From positions 14,617-78,616 of the forward strand of contig CAUWFN010000001.1 in assembly GCA_963558075.1 (NCBI GenBank): DNA of 64,000 bases. The letters are read 5' to 3'. The DNA comes from CALHKP01 sp963558075. GTDB lineage: Bacteria; Bacillota; Clostridia; Peptostreptococcales; Anaerovoracaceae. The position numbers and the translations under genes were made by a program. This document shows positions 43,992-52,854 of the stretch, piece after piece. The notes under the pieces are model-generated. The model was not told the origin of the DNA and did not search any database. It saw only the letters and a list, made by a program, of their open reading frames with translations. Position 1 is the stretch's first letter. Each line of letters starts with the position of its first letter.

Positions 43992-46064
43992 ATGACACAG
44001 AAATATGGCGTAAGCAGGGTTCTTGAACCCAAGCACGTGCTTCCGACATCTGCTTGGAGGCTGGACAATGCTAGAGGAATATTTCCTCACGAAATACGCG
44101 TATCCATAAAGAGAATACATATAGAGCGAACAAGTTTCAAGGAAATCTGCCTAGAGGCAAACAACAATGAGCAGAGAATAAGGCGGAAAATCATGGACAT
44201 AGTAATAAGAAGAGGAAAACTTCATAATCCTGTAACTGATACTGGTGGGTTGTTTTATGGGGAAGTAGCCGAAATTGGGTCAGAATATAAAAACTACAAA
44301 GGCTTCAGACCGGGAGACCAGGTTATATGTAATGCATCCATGGCCTCGGTACCTGCGTATATAGATAAAGTTCTTTCTATAGATATGGCTTATGGACAGG
44401 TTGATGTTGAAGGATATGCTGTTTTATACGACGAAGTGCCTTTGATAAGAAAACCGGAAAATCTTCCGATTAATCTTCTTCTTTTTACCTTTGATGAGTC
44501 GGGTACGCTATTTAGAATAAGTAGCAGCGCTGTAGGAAAGAGAAAGTTCCTTATAGTAGGAAACAATCTTTTGTCAAATCTGCTCTTTGGCTGTGCAATA
44601 AGAAAGGTTGCAAGTGAGGATGCAGAGGTTGTCTGCCTTCTAGATAAAAAGTCGGAGGAGGTAGTGTGCGGCGAGAGCATAGATGAGCTGAAAGAGAAAG
44701 TATTTACGAGCGTTCATTACCTTGACATACTCAAGCCTCTCGAGTGCTTAGATGAGATACAGGGTGATTATCTATTTGATCTTTCTGTAAACTGCGCTGA
44801 TATTCCGGGAGCTGAAACTATTAACATTCTTGCAACAAAGAGTGGCGGCACGGTTGTCTTTGCTAATCTTATAAATAACTACAATATTTCATTATATATA
44901 ACGGAAGCTATTTCAAGGCAGCTTGATATAAGATGTGCAGATGGATATCTTGAGGCTTACGATCAGTTCGACATTGAAATAGTAAAGGAAATGGCGCCTT
45001 ACATAGAACGTGCAACAGAAGCGAAGACTGTAATAACAGAAGAAAACGTTTACTCTGCAGGTCTACAGGCAAAGCTCGCGGAACTTTCTGGGAGCACGGC
45101 TTTGTTCGAAGATTTTATATGCGAAAGCCACGCGATGCTAAACGTTCTTAGCGAAATCATGACCGTATCAAAGTATGACTGCAACGTTTTGATAACTGGG
45201 GAAACAGGTGTTGGAAAAGAAAAGGTGGCAAATTTGATTCACAAAAATAGCAACAGAAAGATGCAGCCATTTATCAAAGTCAATTGTGCATCGGTTTCTC
45301 CAAGCCTAATTGAGTCTGAGTTTTTTGGATATGAGGATGGTTCGTTTACGGGAGCAAAGTCAGGAGGCAAGAAGGGGTATTTTGAGCTTGCCGATAACGG
45401 AGCACTGTTTCTCGATGAGATTGGGGAGCTTCAGCTGGATATGCAGGCAAAGCTTCTTCGCGTAATACAGGACGGCGAATTTTATAGAGTTGGCGGCACA
45501 GTTCCTATCAAAACAAATGTAAGAATAATTTCTGCAACGAACAGGGAACTTGAAGAATCTATTACAGAAGGGGTTTTTAGACGTGACTTATACTACAGAC
45601 TAAATGTAGTGCGTATCAAAGTCCCGCCTCTGCGAGAGAGAAACAGCGATATACCGGCTCTGGTAAAACACTTTCTGTGGAAATACAGTAAAAAATTTGA
45701 TGTTCAGAGAACCTGCGATGAAGATGCTGTTGAATATCTGCGTCAGTGCAGCTGGCCGGGAAATATAAGGGAATTAGAAAATGTGGTGCAGAGGCTTATT
45801 ATTTCATCAAAGGGTTCAAGCATCACCCTTATAGATGTAATGAAAGAACTTCATTCGGAAGTCTTTGATGGAACGTCAATGCTAAATGATGATTCAGAAC
45901 TGGAACAAACTGAGGAACTTAGCCTTGATGTCATGGTTTCTAACTTCGAAAGGAACATTATAAAGCACGCATGCGAAAAATACGGCTCCACACGAAAGGC
46001 GGCTAAAGCCATTGGAATTAGCCAGACACAGCTTGTTAGAAAAAAGAAAAAATATGAGATATAG
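43992..46064 (+). CDS. Sigma-54-dependent activator with a Kdd-like sensor domain
   Basis: The 690-residue protein joins an enzyme-like sensor to an activator. Residues about 1-345 resemble 3,5-diaminohexanoate dehydrogenase along their length (SRVLEPKHVLP; NPVTDTGGLFYGEVAEIG; GQVDVEGYAVLY), but the enzyme's glycine-rich nucleotide motif is degenerate (IVGNNLLSN). Residues about 372-610 are an AAA+ domain: Walker A G403-E410, GSFTGA at 450-455 (usual GAFTGA) and Walker B ALFLDE at 471. A Fis-type helix-turn-helix ends the protein (GSTRKAAKAIGIS). It lies between kal and kdd, both with -24/-12 promoters. I infer that it senses a lysine-pathway intermediate. Confidence 0.93.
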   Translation: MTQKYGVSRVLEPKHVLPTSAWRLDNARGIFPHEIRVSIKRIHIERTSFKEICLEANNNEQRIRRKIMDIVIRRGKLHNPVTDTGGLFYGEVAEIGSEYKNYKGFRPGDQVICNASMASVPAYIDKVLSIDMAYGQVDVEGYAVLYDEVPLIRKPENLPINLLLFTFDESGTLFRISSSAVGKRKFLIVGNNLLSNLLFGCAIRKVASEDAEVVCLLDKKSEEVVCGESIDELKEKVFTSVHYLDILKPLECLDEIQGDYLFDLSVNCADIPGAETINILATKSGGTVVFANLINNYNISLYITEAISRQLDIRCADGYLEAYDQFDIEIVKEMAPYIERATEAKTVITEENVYSAGLQAKLAELSGSTALFEDFICESHAMLNVLSEIMTVSKYDCNVLITGETGVGKEKVANLIHKNSNRKMQPFIKVNCASVSPSLIESEFFGYEDGSFTGAKSGGKKGYFELADNGALFLDEIGELQLDMQAKLLRVIQDGEFYRVGGTVPIKTNVRIISATNRELEESITEGVFRRDLYYRLNVVRIKVPPLRERNSDIPALVKHFLWKYSKKFDVQRTCDEDAVEYLRQCSWPGNIRELENVVQRLIISSKGSSITLIDVMKELHSEVFDGTSMLNDDSELEQTEELSLDVMVSNFERNIIKHACEKYGSTRKAAKAIGISQTQLVRKKKKYEI
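44017..44042. promoter_or_regulatory. Two abutting palindromes in the start of the activator gene
   Basis: GGGTTC-TT-GAACCC (44017-44030) directly adjoins AAGCACGTGCTT (44031-44042). They lie about 120-145 bases upstream of the kal start point, a usual distance for sigma-54 activator sites. They are also coding (LEPKHVL), so coincidence is possible. Confidence 0.35.
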
Positions 46065-46094
46065 TCAAATTTGACCCAAAAACGGCTCAAAAGG

Positions 46095-46114
46095 AACACC
46101 TATGAGCAGGTATT
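46095..46114. promoter_or_regulatory. Candidate activator site upstream of kdd
   Basis: AACACCT-N6-AGGTATT is an imperfect 7+7 dyad (6 of 7 pairs), centred about 94 bases before the predicted kdd start point. It lies in the short region between the activator stop and its terminator. Confidence 0.4.
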
Positions 46115-46141
46115 GGAGCATTTTGGGAGCACGCAGAAAAT

Positions 46142-46168
46142 AAAACCGCTGAAATCAGCGGTTTTTTA
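46142..46168 (+). terminator. Terminator of the activator gene
   Basis: AAACCGCTGA pairs with TCAGCGGTTT around a two-base AA loop (an 8-bp stem with GAAA loop is more likely), followed by six T residues. The sigma-54 promoter begins 4 bases later. Confidence 0.85.
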
Positions 46169-46170
46169 TT

Positions 46171-46188
46171 TTGGCACGGCTCTTGCTT
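46171..46188 (+). promoter_or_regulatory. Sigma-54 (-24/-12) promoter of the first kdd gene
   Basis: TTGGCACG-N4-TTGCTT has GG (46173-46174) and GC (46185-46186) exactly 10 bases apart. The start point would be near 46198, 58 bases ahead of the kdd ATG. It matches the kal promoter at 43905-43922 almost base for base. Confidence 0.92.
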
Positions 46189-46255
46189 TATATTATTGCG
46201 TAAATAAATAAACAAATAAATTTTTATATAATTGACTTTAGGAGGTAATTTTAAC

Positions 46256-47293
46256 ATGGAATTTAAAAAAGGCGATCTATACGGAACACACAGAGTACTA
46301 GAACCAGCAGGAGTTCTTCCACAGCCTGCTGATAGAGTAGATAACACAATGGAAATTTACGACAACGAAGTTCTTATCGATGTACAGACTCTAAACATTG
46401 ACTCAGCTTCATTCACAGAAATCGAAAGAAGAGCTGACCACGATGTAGAAAAAATCAAAGAAATCATCATGGGAATCGTAGAAAAAACTGGTAAGCACAA
46501 GAACCCATGGACAGGTTCAGGCGGAATGCTAATCGGTACAGTTAAGGAAATCGGACCTAACTTCAAAGGAAACCTAAAAGTTGGTGACAAGATTGCTACA
46601 CTAGTATCACTTTCACTTACACCACTTAAGATTGAAGAAATCCTTGACATCAGACCTGACATTGACCAGGTAGACATCAAAGGACAGGCTATCCTATTTG
46701 CTAGCGGAATTTACGCTGTACTTCCAGATGACATTCCAGAAAACCTTGCTCTTTCAGTTCTTGACGTTGCAGGTGCTCCAGCACAGACTGCTAAAATCGT
46801 TCAGCCTGGTAACACAGTAGTTATCCTTGGTGGTGGCGGAAAATCAGGTATGCTTTGCTGCCAGATGGCTAAGCTAGAAGCTGGTGTAACTGGTAAAGTT
46901 ATCTGCGTAGACGGATTCCAGAGCTCAATCGACAGAGCTAAGAGCGTAGACGTTGCTGACGAATACGTAGTAGCTGACGCTACAGATGCTGTTGGAATGT
47001 ACAACATCATCAGCGAACTTACAGATGGAGAACTTGCTGACGTTGTAATCAACGTAGTAAACATCCAGAATACAGAAATGGCTTCAATCATGGCTTGCAA
47101 GAACAACGGTATGGTATACTTCTTCTCAATGGCTACAAACTTCACTAAGGCTGCTCTTGGTGCAGAAGGTGTTGGTAAAGACGTTGATATGCTTATCGGT
47201 AACGGATACACTAAGGGACATGCAGAAATCGCTCTAGAATGTCTAAGATCAAACGAAAAGATCAGAAACCTATTTGCTGAACTTTACGCTTAA
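46256..47293 (+). CDS. kdd: L-erythro-3,5-diaminohexanoate dehydrogenase, first copy
   Basis: This 345-residue NAD(P)-dependent enzyme converts 3,5-diaminohexanoate to 3-keto-5-aminohexanoate in lysine fermentation. Family motifs are YGTHRVLEPAGVLPQPAD near residue 8, KNPWTGSGGMLIGTV near 82 and the nucleotide site ILGGGGKSGM near 190. AGGAGGT precedes ATG 46256. Codon use is strongly biased (AGA, CTA/CTT, TCA, ACA), as in highly expressed genes. It has its own sigma-54 promoter and a downstream hairpin. It is very similar to the second copy at 47573; which one carries the flux is unknown. Confidence 0.92.
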   Translation: MEFKKGDLYGTHRVLEPAGVLPQPADRVDNTMEIYDNEVLIDVQTLNIDSASFTEIERRADHDVEKIKEIIMGIVEKTGKHKNPWTGSGGMLIGTVKEIGPNFKGNLKVGDKIATLVSLSLTPLKIEEILDIRPDIDQVDIKGQAILFASGIYAVLPDDIPENLALSVLDVAGAPAQTAKIVQPGNTVVILGGGGKSGMLCCQMAKLEAGVTGKVICVDGFQSSIDRAKSVDVADEYVVADATDAVGMYNIISELTDGELADVVINVVNIQNTEMASIMACKNNGMVYFFSMATNFTKAALGAEGVGKDVDMLIGNGYTKGHAEIALECLRSNEKIRNLFAELYA

Positions 47294-47363
47294 TATAAAC
47301 CTTAAACCAAAACAGAAATAAACCTACCAAGTTAAATATAGAATCGTATAAATAAACCAACTC

Positions 47364-47395
47364 AAAATAGCGAACCATAATCGGTTCGCTATTTT
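47364..47395 (+). terminator. Hairpin after the first kdd, with a direct repeat
   Basis: AAAATAGCGAACC and GGTTCGCTATTTT form a perfect 13-bp stem. AATCGGTTCGCT is repeated again at about 47411-47422, ahead of a T-rich run and a GCCC/GGGC hairpin. It probably terminates or attenuates transcription from the sigma-54 promoter. Confidence 0.7.
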
Positions 47396-47486
47396 GAAGA
47401 GTATGAACACAAATCGGTTCGCTTGTTATTTTTTTGTTAAGCCCGATATTTGGGCGTCTCCGTATGTAGACAGGGGTTTGCTCTTG

Positions 47487-47515
47487 ATTTATAATTTAAG
47501 TATACTGAGAGCGTG
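47487..47515 (+). promoter_or_regulatory. Possible sigma-70-type promoter of the second kdd
   Basis: TTGCTC and TATACT are separated by 17 bases, about 65 bases before the gene. The GGGGTTTGCTCTTGA here is too far from a -24/-12 element to call sigma-54. Confidence 0.45.
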
Positions 47516-47572
47516 CGTAAAAGCACGGGTATGAAAACAAAACTGATTATTAAGTTTTAGGAGGAAAAAATT

Positions 47573-48604
47573 ATGAAAAAAGGATGCCCTTACGGAACAC
47601 ACAGAGTACTAGAACCAGCAGGAGTTCTACCACAGCCAGCTGACAAAATCGACAACAATATGGAGATTTATGATAACGAAGTTCTAATCAACGTTAAAAC
47701 TTTAAATATCGACTCAGCTTCATTTACAGAAATCGAAAGAAGAGCTGGCGGAGACGTAGAAAAGATCAAAGAAACTATGCTTGGTATCGTTGCTAACGCA
47801 GGTAAGCATAAGAACCCATGGACAGGTTCAGGCGGAATGCTGATTGGTACAGTTGAACAGATCGGCGAAAACTACGAAGGAGACCTTCAGGTTGGAGACA
47901 AGATTGCTACACTGGTATCACTTTCACTAACTCCATTAGTAATAGATGAAATCCTAGAAGTTAGACCTGAAATCGACCAGGTTGACATCAAGGGACACGC
48001 AATTCTGTTCCAGAGCGGAATTTATGCTAAATTACCTGATGATATGCCAGAAGGACTTGCTCTTTCAGCACTTGACGTAGCTGGAGCACCTGCTCAGACT
48101 GCTAAATTAGTACAGCCTGGCATGAAAGTTCTAGTTATCGGTGGTGGCGGAAAATCAGGTCTTCTATGCCTATACGAAGCAAAGAAGAGAGCTGGCGTAA
48201 CTGGTCAGGTTATCTGCGCTGCAGGTTCACAGAAATCAGAAGACAGAGCTAGAGCTCTTGACCTTGCTGATGATTATTTCCACATTGACGCTACAGATGC
48301 TGTTGCAATGTACAACAAGATTATGGAATTAACAGACGGCGAACTTTGCGACGTTGTTATCAACTGCGTAAACATTGAAAACACAGAAATGGCTTCAATT
48401 CTTGCATGTAAGGATGAAGGTCTTGTTTACTTCTTCTCAATGGCTACAAGCTTCACTAAGGCTGCTCTTGGTGCAGAAGGTGTTGGTAAAGACGTAGACA
48501 TGATGATTGGTAACGGATACACTAAGGGACATGCAGAAATTACTCTTCAGTGCCTAAGAGAACACGAAGGCCTAAGAAAGCTATTTGCTGAAATGTACGC
48601 TTAA
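47573..48604 (+). CDS. kdd: L-erythro-3,5-diaminohexanoate dehydrogenase, second copy
   Basis: The 343-residue paralogue of the preceding gene opens MKKGCPYGTHRVLEPAG, the form I associate with characterised Kdd. The NPWTGSGGML block and the nucleotide motif VIGGGGKSGLLC are intact. AGGAGG precedes the ATG. It heads the kamA-kamE run, so it is the more likely main pathway enzyme. Two Kdd copies plus a third Kdd-like sensor domain in 5 kb suggest local duplication. Confidence 0.92.
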   Translation: MKKGCPYGTHRVLEPAGVLPQPADKIDNNMEIYDNEVLINVKTLNIDSASFTEIERRAGGDVEKIKETMLGIVANAGKHKNPWTGSGGMLIGTVEQIGENYEGDLQVGDKIATLVSLSLTPLVIDEILEVRPEIDQVDIKGHAILFQSGIYAKLPDDMPEGLALSALDVAGAPAQTAKLVQPGMKVLVIGGGGKSGLLCLYEAKKRAGVTGQVICAAGSQKSEDRARALDLADDYFHIDATDAVAMYNKIMELTDGELCDVVINCVNIENTEMASILACKDEGLVYFFSMATSFTKAALGAEGVGKDVDMMIGNGYTKGHAEITLQCLREHEGLRKLFAEMYA

Positions 48605-48662
48605 TTAGATAACTGTTAACTGATTAAAATGCACAGTTGTGCAGATTAGCTATTGTAATACT

Positions 48663-48686
48663 GGTAAAGCCTGAAAAGGCTTTACC
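48663..48686 (+). terminator. Perfect hairpin between the second kdd and kamA
   Basis: GGTAAAGCC and GGCTTTACC form a 9-bp stem with a 6-base loop. It is followed by TTGTATAAT rather than a T tract, so it may be an attenuator or operator rather than a full terminator. TATAAT at 48690 has no good -35. Confidence 0.5.
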
Positions 48687-48717
48687 TTGTATAATATAAA
48701 AATAAGGAGATTTATTC

Positions 48718-49974
48718 ATGGCAATAAGAAATTGGAAAGACATTCCACTATTTAAAGATGTTACTGAAGAACAGTGGAACGACTGGCACTGGCAGGTTTC
48801 TCACAGACTATCAACTGTAGAAGAAATCGCACAGGTTGTAAACCTAACAGAGCAGGAAAGAGCTGACATCGAAAAGGTTATCGGCGGATTCAGAGTAGGT
48901 ATCACACCTTACTATGCATCACTGATGGATCCAGATGATCCAAGAGATCCAGTTAGAATGCAGGCTGTTCCTACACTTGCTGAAATGCACAGATCAGAAG
49001 CTGACGATGCTGACCCACTACACGAAGATGCTGACTCCCCAGCTCCTGGACTAACTCACAGATACCCAGACAGAGTTCTTTTCTTAATCACTGACCAGTG
49101 CTCAATGTACTGCAGACACTGCACAAGAAGAAGACTTGCTGGAGAAACTGACGGTGCAAGATCAAGAGAAGATATCGATGCATGTATCGATTACATCAGA
49201 AGAACTCCTCAGGTTAGAGACGTACTTCTATCAGGTGGAGACGCTCTTCTAGTAGAAGATGATACTCTCGAATACATCATCAGCGAACTAAGAAAGATTG
49301 ACCACGTTGAAATCGTAAGAATCGGTTCAAGAACACCTGTTGTTATGCCAATGAGAATAACAGATGATCTTGTAAACATGCTGAAGAAATACCACCCAAT
49401 CTGGTTAAACACTCACTTCAACCACCCACAGGAATTAACAGAAACTGCTGCAGAAGCTCTAAGAAAGCTTGCTGACGCTGGTATTCCTCTAGGTAACCAG
49501 TCAGTTCTTCTAAGAGGTGTTAACGATTGTAAGCACATCATGAGAGAACTAGTTCACAAACTAGTTATGAACAGAGTTAGACCTTACTATATCTACATCT
49601 GTGACCTTTCAATCGGTATCGAACACTTCAGAACACCAGTATCAAAGGGTATCGAAATCATCGAAGCTCTAAGAGGTCATACTTCAGGTTACGCAGTACC
49701 AACATTCGTAGTTGACGCTCCTGGTGGTGGCGGAAAGACTCCAGTAATGCCTCAGTATGTAATCTCAGAAACTCCAGACAAGGTTATCCTGAGAAACTAC
49801 GAAGGTGTTATCACTACTTACACTCAGTCAAGACTGCCTGAACTTAAGTGCAACTGCGACTACTGCACAGGCAAGAAGAAATTCAAGTATCAGGGTGTAT
49901 CAGCTCTTGGTGAAGGTCTTGAAATTAAGTCAATGGAACCTTCAAACCTTGCTAGACACGAAAGAAACGCTTAA
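48718..49974 (+). CDS. kamA: Lysine 2,3-aminomutase
   Basis: This radical SAM, PLP enzyme converts L-lysine to L-beta-lysine, the first step of lysine fermentation. The 418 residues include the cluster motif C128-x3-C132-x2-C135 (CSMYCRHC), the SGGDAL motif near 172 and the PLP lysine K340 in PGGGGKTP. The C-terminal cysteines (CNCDYC) match the zinc-binding end of clostridial enzymes. AAGGAG precedes the ATG. Codon bias is that of a highly expressed gene. Confidence 0.96.
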   Translation: MAIRNWKDIPLFKDVTEEQWNDWHWQVSHRLSTVEEIAQVVNLTEQERADIEKVIGGFRVGITPYYASLMDPDDPRDPVRMQAVPTLAEMHRSEADDADPLHEDADSPAPGLTHRYPDRVLFLITDQCSMYCRHCTRRRLAGETDGARSREDIDACIDYIRRTPQVRDVLLSGGDALLVEDDTLEYIISELRKIDHVEIVRIGSRTPVVMPMRITDDLVNMLKKYHPIWLNTHFNHPQELTETAAEALRKLADAGIPLGNQSVLLRGVNDCKHIMRELVHKLVMNRVRPYYIYICDLSIGIEHFRTPVSKGIEIIEALRGHTSGYAVPTFVVDAPGGGGKTPVMPQYVISETPDKVILRNYEGVITTYTQSRLPELKCNCDYCTGKKKFKYQGVSALGEGLEIKSMEPSNLARHERNA

Positions 49975-50075
49975 TTCTAAGAGTTATTTTGACAAACCCT
50001 TAGGTTTATTAGGTAAAACAGCTATAGGGGGACCATTGGTCTCCCTATAGATATCAATAAGGAAATGGATTTATT

Positions 50076-51095
50076 ATGGGTTTACTCTACGACTTATCAC
50101 AAAAATATAAAACAATATCAATAGTCGGTATGTCTAAAAATGCAGGTAAGACTACTGCACTGAACTTTCTTATCGAAGAAGCTATCGATGAGGGAATGAT
50201 CCTGGGTGTTACATCAACAGGTAGAGACGGAGAATCTCAGGACCTCGTTACTGGAACAGAAAAACCAAGAGTTTATCTTGACCAGGGTATGATCGTAGCA
50301 GTACCGACACTTCTTTATGATCTTGCAGATGCAGGACTTGAAGTAATCAAGAAAACAAACTACTCTACAGCAATAGGTTCACTGCTTATTTGTAGAGTAA
50401 GAGATGCAGGGTATGTGCAGGTTGCAGGCCCTGTAATCAATGCAGAGCAGAAAAAGTTATGCGATGAGATGATAGACCTCGGGTGTGAACTTATTCTGAT
50501 TGATGGAGCTATCGACAGAAAGTCAATCGCATCACCAGAAACATCGGAGGCTATAATACTGTCAACAGGTGCTGTTCTTTCAAGAAAGATGAACAAAGTA
50601 ATCGAAGAAACAGCCCATGTAGTTAATCTCTACAGAACACCTGAGCTAGAGCAGGGTGTAATCAGAGATGCTATAGAAAACAATAATTTTGATGACAAGA
50701 TTATGCTTCTCAATGACAAAGGCGAAATCAGAAAGCTAGACCTTGTAACAAGTCTTGGTGCTTCATCTGAAATCAACAGCGCCATCGAGGAGGATACTAG
50801 ATATATATATATTCCGGGAGCATTCACAAAGAGTGTAATCGATAACATTTCTCTAAAGAAGCTCAAACAGGTTCAGTTCGTTCTAAAAGATCCGACTAAG
50901 ATCTTTGTTAACGTAATGGACTGGGGAGTTTACAGAAAGAAAGGCTTCAGACTCAATGTTCTAAAGAACATTGACATTGCTGCCATCACTGTTAATCCAT
51001 GGGCACCTGCAGGATATACTTTTGATAACAGATTCCTGCTTGAGGAAATGCAGAAAGCGATACCGGATATTCCTATTGTAGACGTAAGGATGTAA
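50076..51095 (+). CDS. kamB: KamB, P-loop accessory protein of lysine fermentation
   Basis: The 339-residue protein has an N-terminal Walker A (GMSKNAGKTT, residues 18-27) and matches the protein that sits between kamA and kamD in known lysine-fermentation clusters. Its function is not established; with KamC it is thought to maintain or reactivate the B12 enzyme KamDE. kamC starts 2 bases after its stop. An AAGGAAATGG ribosome binding site precedes the ATG. Confidence 0.85.
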   Translation: MGLLYDLSQKYKTISIVGMSKNAGKTTALNFLIEEAIDEGMILGVTSTGRDGESQDLVTGTEKPRVYLDQGMIVAVPTLLYDLADAGLEVIKKTNYSTAIGSLLICRVRDAGYVQVAGPVINAEQKKLCDEMIDLGCELILIDGAIDRKSIASPETSEAIILSTGAVLSRKMNKVIEETAHVVNLYRTPELEQGVIRDAIENNNFDDKIMLLNDKGEIRKLDLVTSLGASSEINSAIEEDTRYIYIPGAFTKSVIDNISLKKLKQVQFVLKDPTKIFVNVMDWGVYRKKGFRLNVLKNIDIAAITVNPWAPAGYTFDNRFLLEEMQKAIPDIPIVDVRM

Positions 51096-51097
51096 TT

Positions 51098-52843
51098 ATG
51101 ATACAGGGCAAAAACAGAAGACTAGCAAATGAAAAGACAAGACGTGAAACCGGTCTTGAATATGTAATGAACAATCTTGATTTAAACACACCTTTCGGAA
51201 TGAAAGAACGTAAAGAAATCAAGCCTTACTATCCCGGACAGGAGGATGAGCTACGAAGCGAGCTTGACAGAGTTGAGCACATGATCAGCTTCATCAGACA
51301 GAACAGAACACTTACTGACAAAATTAAAGAAGTGTTCATGGAAGTAAAGGATGTTTCGTTTACAATCGAAAGAAGCGGTTCATGCACTCTTTCAACTGTT
51401 GAACTTTTTGATATAAAATCTCTTCTTCTTCAGATGAGACAGCTTCGTAAGCTGACAATTGATCACGAAATCGGTGATTACAAAGGTCACTGCTGCTGTG
51501 TTTCAGAAGATAGACCTGTGAAGAGAGAAGAAGCGCCTGAATATCAGCTGGCCGAAGGAGAGCCTATTGTAGAAACAGTTCCTGAGGAATACTTCCTAGA
51601 AGATACAGAGGATGTTCTGGACTCTCTGGATCCTAGAGGAGACAGACTGAATACATTCTATATTTATGATGAATTCAGCAAGCGCCTTGGACTATACAGA
51701 AAGAGAAAAAGAGATTTCGAAATTCTGATTAGAAAAGAACAGAAACAGAAAAGAGAAGAACTTAGAAAAACTCACGGTGTAATGCTTACACCTAAGTTTG
51801 ATATAGTAGTTGCAAAGTCACATCCAGACTTCGAAAAGATTACTAATCTAGAAGATCTTGAGATGATTGACCAGGACTACATGAGTGTTACACTGCAGCT
51901 TAAACCAACACCAGAAGTATATAAACTGATGGGTGAGATTGAGACTGTAAACACAGAAATAGAAGAAGAGGAAGAAAAGGTAAGAGAAACTCTTTCTCAG
52001 ATAATCTTCAAAAAATCAAAGGTTCTACTGGAAAACTGCGAGAAAATCGGAAAGCTTGATTTAGCTCTTGCAAGAGCAGACTTTGCTATTAGCCGCAATC
52101 TCGTAAAACCTGAAATCGTCGATGAACATATTGTTGATTTTGTCGATGGAAGAAACATCCAGGTAGAAGACATCATCAAGAAGAAGGGCAAGGAGTACTG
52201 TCCTGTTTCACTTCTCCTAGAAGATGGAGTTACACTGATTACAGGTGCGAACATGGGCGGAAAGACAGTTTCACTGAAGCTTGCCGGTCAGGTGCCTATT
52301 TTGGCGCAGTACGGTTTCTTTGTTCCTGCAAAGGAAGCAAGAATAGGACTTTCAAACTACATGCAGATTCTTATTGGTGATTCACAGTCTGTCGAAAGAG
52401 GACTATCAAGCTTCGGCTCAGAAATGGAAGAGCTGAAGGAAATCCTAGATAAAGGACAGGACCGCAGTCTTATCCTGATAGATGAGATTGCATCAGGCAC
52501 AAACCCTACAGAGGGAACTGCCCTAACAAAGAGTCTTGTTGATTATCTAATAGAAAGACCGTATATTTCCCTTATTACGACTCATTTCGAATCTGTAACT
52601 GAGCGTGAAGGTGTTGTAAACATGCAGGTAAAAGGATTATCTGAATGTAATTTTGCATCACTGAAAAGCGAAATACAGAGGGCAAATCGTCGTGAAAGGA
52701 TAAATATAATATCGAAATACATGGACTACCGTCTGTGTAGAGTAGAAAACGAAACGCAAGTACCCAAGGATGCTCTCAGCATAGCTGCTATGTTAGGATT
52801 AGACAAAGCAATTATTGAGGGAGCGAAAAAATATATCAGATAA
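51098..52843 (+). CDS. kamC: KamC, MutS-like ATPase of lysine fermentation
   Basis: The 581-residue protein has a C-terminal MutS-type ATPase: Walker A TGANMGGKT near 385, LSSFGSEMEEL near 435, Walker B LILIDEIASGTNP near 458 and the TTHF switch near 500. It lacks the mismatch-recognition domain, so it is not a repair MutS. Its place between kamB and kamD is that of KamC, a proposed reactivase or chaperone for lysine 5,6-aminomutase. Confidence 0.88.
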   Translation: MIQGKNRRLANEKTRRETGLEYVMNNLDLNTPFGMKERKEIKPYYPGQEDELRSELDRVEHMISFIRQNRTLTDKIKEVFMEVKDVSFTIERSGSCTLSTVELFDIKSLLLQMRQLRKLTIDHEIGDYKGHCCCVSEDRPVKREEAPEYQLAEGEPIVETVPEEYFLEDTEDVLDSLDPRGDRLNTFYIYDEFSKRLGLYRKRKRDFEILIRKEQKQKREELRKTHGVMLTPKFDIVVAKSHPDFEKITNLEDLEMIDQDYMSVTLQLKPTPEVYKLMGEIETVNTEIEEEEEKVRETLSQIIFKKSKVLLENCEKIGKLDLALARADFAISRNLVKPEIVDEHIVDFVDGRNIQVEDIIKKKGKEYCPVSLLLEDGVTLITGANMGGKTVSLKLAGQVPILAQYGFFVPAKEARIGLSNYMQILIGDSQSVERGLSSFGSEMEELKEILDKGQDRSLILIDEIASGTNPTEGTALTKSLVDYLIERPYISLITTHFESVTEREGVVNMQVKGLSECNFASLKSEIQRANRRERINIISKYMDYRLCRVENETQVPKDALSIAAMLGLDKAIIEGAKKYIR

Positions 52844-52854
52844 GGAGAAAAAGG

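Noticed and set aside
47480..47500. Sigma-54 promoter for the second kdd gene
   Set aside because: The GGGGTTTGCTCTTGA stretch lacks the TGGCAC block and the GC at the right distance from GG.
51098..52843. DNA mismatch repair MutS2
   Set aside because: It has a MutS-type ATPase but no mismatch or Smr domain, and its kamB-kamD context identifies it as KamC.
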